DNA of 64,000 nucleotides from CAILZL01 sp050181835 (lineage in GTDB: Bacteria > Pseudomonadota > Gammaproteobacteria > Steroidobacterales > Steroidobacteraceae), in NCBI GenBank assembly GCA_050181835.1, contig JBFXCU010000001.1, positions 434,001-498,000 of the forward strand, in the 5' to 3' direction. The translations under genes were made by a program, and so were the position numbers. Shown in pieces: positions 61,556 through 64,000 of the stretch. Position 1 is the first letter of the stretch. The number at the start of each line of letters is the position of its first letter. The notes below the pieces were generated by a model. The model saw only the letters and a list, made by a program, of their open reading frames with translations. It did no database searches and was not told the origin of the DNA.

Positions 61556-63191
61556 TTGACCCACTTCGGGGTGTAAGGGGATGCGGCGTAAAACTTGGAC
61601 CGGTTTATGCCGCTATTCCCAAGCTCAGTCGGTATTCGATAGGACTCAGAGCTCCGAGTGAAATCTTGATCCGCTTCTCGTTGTACCAACGAATGTAGGA
61701 ATCCAAATTTGCGATGAACTGCTCAATTGTCGTTCCTTGCCAATTGCGGGGATAGAACAGCTCTGCTTTCAATCGTCCGAAGAAGCCTTCACACGCGGTA
61801 TTGTCTGGCGAGCAACCTTTGCGAGACATGGAACGGATCAGCTTGGCTTGTCCGATTCGAGTTAGCCAACCGGGCCAGCGATAGTGCGCTCCACGATCGG
61901 AATGAATGATAGTACGGGTCGCGCCATGCGCCACCGTCTCAATAGCTGCGTCCAACATCGAGTTAACCAACTCGGCATCAGGGCGCGTGCCAATGGACCA
62001 GCTGATGACCATTCCGTCGAAGCAATCGATGATGGGCGATAGGTACACCTTGCCAGCCGGAATCTGGAACTCAGTGATGTCAGTCAGCCACTTTTTGTTC
62101 GGTGCTGCCGCCTGGAAGTCGCGTTTAAGGAGGTTTTCGGGGGCCGGACTGATCTCACCTAGGTAAGAGCCGTAGTGACGCCGCTTTGGCTTGGCAACGA
62201 CCAAGCTCTCTTGTTTCATCAACCGCTGCACCACTTTCTCGGAGATGGTGACACATTGCCTGGTCAGCGAAGCCTGCATTCGGCGATAGCCATAGCAGCG
62301 GTGGTTCGATTCGAAGATGTTGGTGATAGCGCGGCGCACGGCGAGATATTTATCACCGGCCCGAAGCCGAGTGCGATGATAAAAATATGAACTTCGTGCC
62401 AGACCCAACTTTGCAAAAAATTCCGGCAGTGTGTAGAACTCTCTGAGGGCATCAACCAGCAATGTCTTCTCCCGGTTGGTCAGGAGTTGCAGATTGATGC
62501 CCAGTCCTTTTTTTACGACTTCATTGGCCTTTTGCAAGAGATCGCGTTCGAGTTGGAGCTGACGGATGTCGCGTCGCAGCGATTCGAGTTGGAGCCCAAG
62601 CTCCACCCGCTCAGGGTCTGGCGGTATGTGGTTGCTGCGTTTCATGGATACGGATGCCTCTCGGCCAAGTAGCTGGTTCTTCCAGTTGTACAACGTGGGC
62701 CTGCAGACACCTAATTTATTAGCCACAGCCTGCGCACTTCCTTGCCCAGTGCAAAGCTCTATGACACCGACCTGCTTCAAGGTATCGGGGTATCTGGGTG
62801 GCGCAGTGCGCCCAACGAGGGCCATCCTGACCTGCGAAATCGCTTCGCGGATCCAGGCGGTCAACGTTCCTCGCCCCGGATAACCCAACGCCTTCATCGT
62901 CTCAGCAATGCAGCGACCATGGTTGAGATAGTGCTCAACAGCTGTCTGCTGTTGCACCTGCGAGTATTTGGGTTTCCGCCCTGCATAGCTCACCGGCAAA
63001 TCCAAACTTTGCTCGTACTGTCGGTACCAGACCTTGAGCGCATTCTTTGTCGGATACCCCAACTGGCGAATGGTTGCCTTTATCCGTCTGCCAAGCTTGA
63101 TGTAAAGCTTGACCGCTCGGATCCTATCTTCGTATGAATACATGAACTACCTCCAAGTAGTCCAAGTTTTCGTCCACATCCCCCCGGTCAA
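61556..63191 (-). mobile_element. IS3-family insertion sequence
   Basis: The inverted ends read TTGACC on each side, followed inward by GGGGATGCGGCGTAAAACTT-GGAC on the left (61577-61600) and GGGGATGTGGACGAAAACTT-GGAC on the right, matching at 20 of 24 positions. Between them is one complete transposase. No clear target duplication flanks it: bases outside are AAA left and CTT right, so the exact ends may differ by a few bases. Confidence 0.8.
61605..63143 (-). CDS. IS3-family transposase, single uninterrupted frame
   Basis: 512 residues. The N-terminal 160 residues hold HTH segments (RAVKLYIKLGRRIKATIRQLGYPTKNALKVWYRQY, QAVANKLGVCRPTLYNWKNQLLG), followed by a leucine-zipper-like helix and the DDE integrase core: WLTDITEFQ (Asp), IIHSDRGAHY (Asp), TACEGFFGRLKAE (Glu). 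The order and the HTH_Tnp-IS3 pieces are those of OrfA plus OrfB, but here they are fused without the usual -1 frameshift. All three catalytic acids are present, so the element may be active. Confidence 0.93.
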   Translation of the reverse strand: MYSYEDRIRAVKLYIKLGRRIKATIRQLGYPTKNALKVWYRQYEQSLDLPVSYAGRKPKYSQVQQQTAVEHYLNHGRCIAETMKALGYPGRGTLTAWIREAISQVRMALVGRTAPPRYPDTLKQVGVIELCTGQGSAQAVANKLGVCRPTLYNWKNQLLGREASVSMKRSNHIPPDPERVELGLQLESLRRDIRQLQLERDLLQKANEVVKKGLGINLQLLTNREKTLLVDALREFYTLPEFFAKLGLARSSYFYHRTRLRAGDKYLAVRRAITNIFESNHRCYGYRRMQASLTRQCVTISEKVVQRLMKQESLVVAKPKRRHYGSYLGEISPAPENLLKRDFQAAAPNKKWLTDITEFQIPAGKVYLSPIIDCFDGMVISWSIGTRPDAELVNSMLDAAIETVAHGATRTIIHSDRGAHYRWPGWLTRIGQAKLIRSMSRKGCSPDNTACEGFFGRLKAELFYPRNWQGTTIEQFIANLDSYIRWYNEKRIKISLGALSPIEYRLSLGIAA

Positions 63192-63397
63192 CTTTGCGTG
63201 GTAATCAACATCCTATACTTAAACGACCTCTTCCTGGCTTAGTGAAGGAGCGAGGCAGTAATGTGGGCATGCATCTACTCGCGTGGCTAGTAATTTGATA
63301 CCGTTAGCGGAATCACTCGAAAAAATTGAGTTACTATTAATTACGACGATGCCACGGGGTGCCAGGCGAGCAAAATAGTCAGGAGCGAGGGGAGCGC

Positions 63398-64000
63398 GTG
63401 AAGATATTCGAGAAGATCGTTTCGATAGAGCCATCAGTTCACGAAAAGGACCGCATAGCGAAGGCACTTCTTGATTCCGATACTCTTCTGTATCGCGTCT
63501 TTACGACTGCGGCGCCCTCTATACATGATCACGTTTTTTGGCGCCGCGCTCAGAAAGAATTTAAAGTGCGCGGCTTTCGTGATGGCAATCCGATGGCTAT
63601 TCAAATGGTCATCACCCGGGCCATCGAATACGTGCGGCAGCAATCTGGACCACAAAACCAAGCCTCTTGGTACAAAATATCGCCTCTATACATTGGGTCG
63701 GTCCACGCCTACCTAGCACACGATCTTTCTCCTCTGCATGTTCTTCTAACTAATGAGGACTATCAGCCGGGCGCAGGGACGCTCACTGAGCAAGTACTTA
63801 GATCCGTCGTAAAATCCTTACCACTTTATGACGCAACATTAGAGCAGATTCGGGAACTATACGAGATATGGGGTTTTGACCGGACAGAGCATGCCAACGA
63901 AATTCTCGCGAATGCATATGTTCATGCTGATGCACTTCGCAGAGTAGTCAGTTCAAGCGCCGGGATCGTGCGCCGCGAGTTCGCTTCAGCGATGGCCACC
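63398..64000 (+). CDS. Unrecognised protein, N-terminal 201 residues (cut by window end)
   Basis: From a GTG at 63398 (strong GAGGGGAG upstream) the frame is open to the last base. The sequence begins VKIFEKIVSIEPSVHEKDRI and continues with mixed helical segments (WRRAQKEFKVRGFRDGNPMA, IQMVITRAIEYVRQQSG, SWYKISPLYIGSVHAYLAHDL, LYEIWGFDRTEHANEILANA). I recognise no domain. Codon use is coding-like, with no internal stop in 201 codons. It sits in the cargo part of the island beyond the IS3 element, a place where defence or accessory genes often occur. Function unknown. Confidence 0.7.
   Translation, partial: MKIFEKIVSIEPSVHEKDRIAKALLDSDTLLYRVFTTAAPSIHDHVFWRRAQKEFKVRGFRDGNPMAIQMVITRAIEYVRQQSGPQNQASWYKISPLYIGSVHAYLAHDLSPLHVLLTNEDYQPGAGTLTEQVLRSVVKSLPLYDATLEQIRELYEIWGFDRTEHANEILANAYVHADALRRVVSSSAGIVRREFASAMAT

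Larger units (their letters stand above)
53781..64000. mobile_element. Integrative element inserted in tRNA-Phe (left part; right end beyond window)
   Basis: The junction is the 46-base 3' half of a tRNA-Phe gene at 53781-53826. Just inside come a tyrosine integrase, an AlpA-like protein, a primase-helicase, origin-like repeats, RadC and an IS3-family element, the usual set of a P4-like or genomic-island element. The intact tRNA-Phe should sit at the far right end on the minus strand. The extent inside the window is certain only on the left. Confidence 0.8.

Overview
The window looks like a chromosome segment of a gammaproteobacterium with moderate G+C content. The gene pairs rsmI/lpoA/yraN, topA/smg/dprA and def/fmt/rsmB are typical of that class, as are an OxyR with cysteines at positions 199 and 208 and an AcnB-type aconitase. 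No genus can be named from the sequence alone.

Layout. 0-6.5 kb holds the tail of a GST, the RNase P RNA, rsmI divergent from lpoA-yraN, yggU, and a fungal-type leuA with a candidate leucine-rich leader peptide. At 6.76-7.43 kb a single gene sits in what looks like an integron cassette with its attC site, wedged between leuA and oxyR. 7.4-11.8 kb carries oxyR, yajQ, a Bcr/CflA exporter, a DUF1275 protein and a lipoprotein. 12.0-16.5 kb is a sulfate-type ABC importer operon whose ATPase carries an extra C-terminal universal-stress-protein-like region. A phospholipase-D-like protein follows.

18.3-26.7 kb is a membrane-lipid island: an ECF sigma factor with its anti-sigma, and two divergent operons (desaturase, FAD amine-oxidase-like protein, DUF1365, Cfa; and DUF1475-like, DUF1295, second Cfa). 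The two operons face each other across a matched pair of promoter-like elements, TGAATCC-N16-CGTAyCT, which suggests one alternative sigma factor drives both.

27.2-53.7 kb is mostly housekeeping: hemF, topA, smg, dprA, a LysM protein, def, fmt, rsmB, a DUF4390 protein, an NtrY/NtrX-like pair whose regulator lacks the sigma-54 contact motif, an Lhr helicase, acnB and alkB. REP-like palindromes lie downstream of rsmI and, unusually, inside the coding sequences of the DUF1365 gene and lhr, where they appear to add in-frame peptide insertions.

From 53.78 kb to the end of the window is the left part of an integrative element inserted in a tRNA-Phe(GAA) gene. A 46-base 3' half of the tRNA marks the junction. 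It is followed by a tyrosine integrase, an AlpA-like protein, a primase-helicase, origin-like repeats, a cold-shock/excalibur protein, a small unidentified protein, RadC, another unidentified protein, an IS3-family element and an unrecognised gene that runs off the window. The intact tRNA and the rest of the cargo should lie beyond position 64000.
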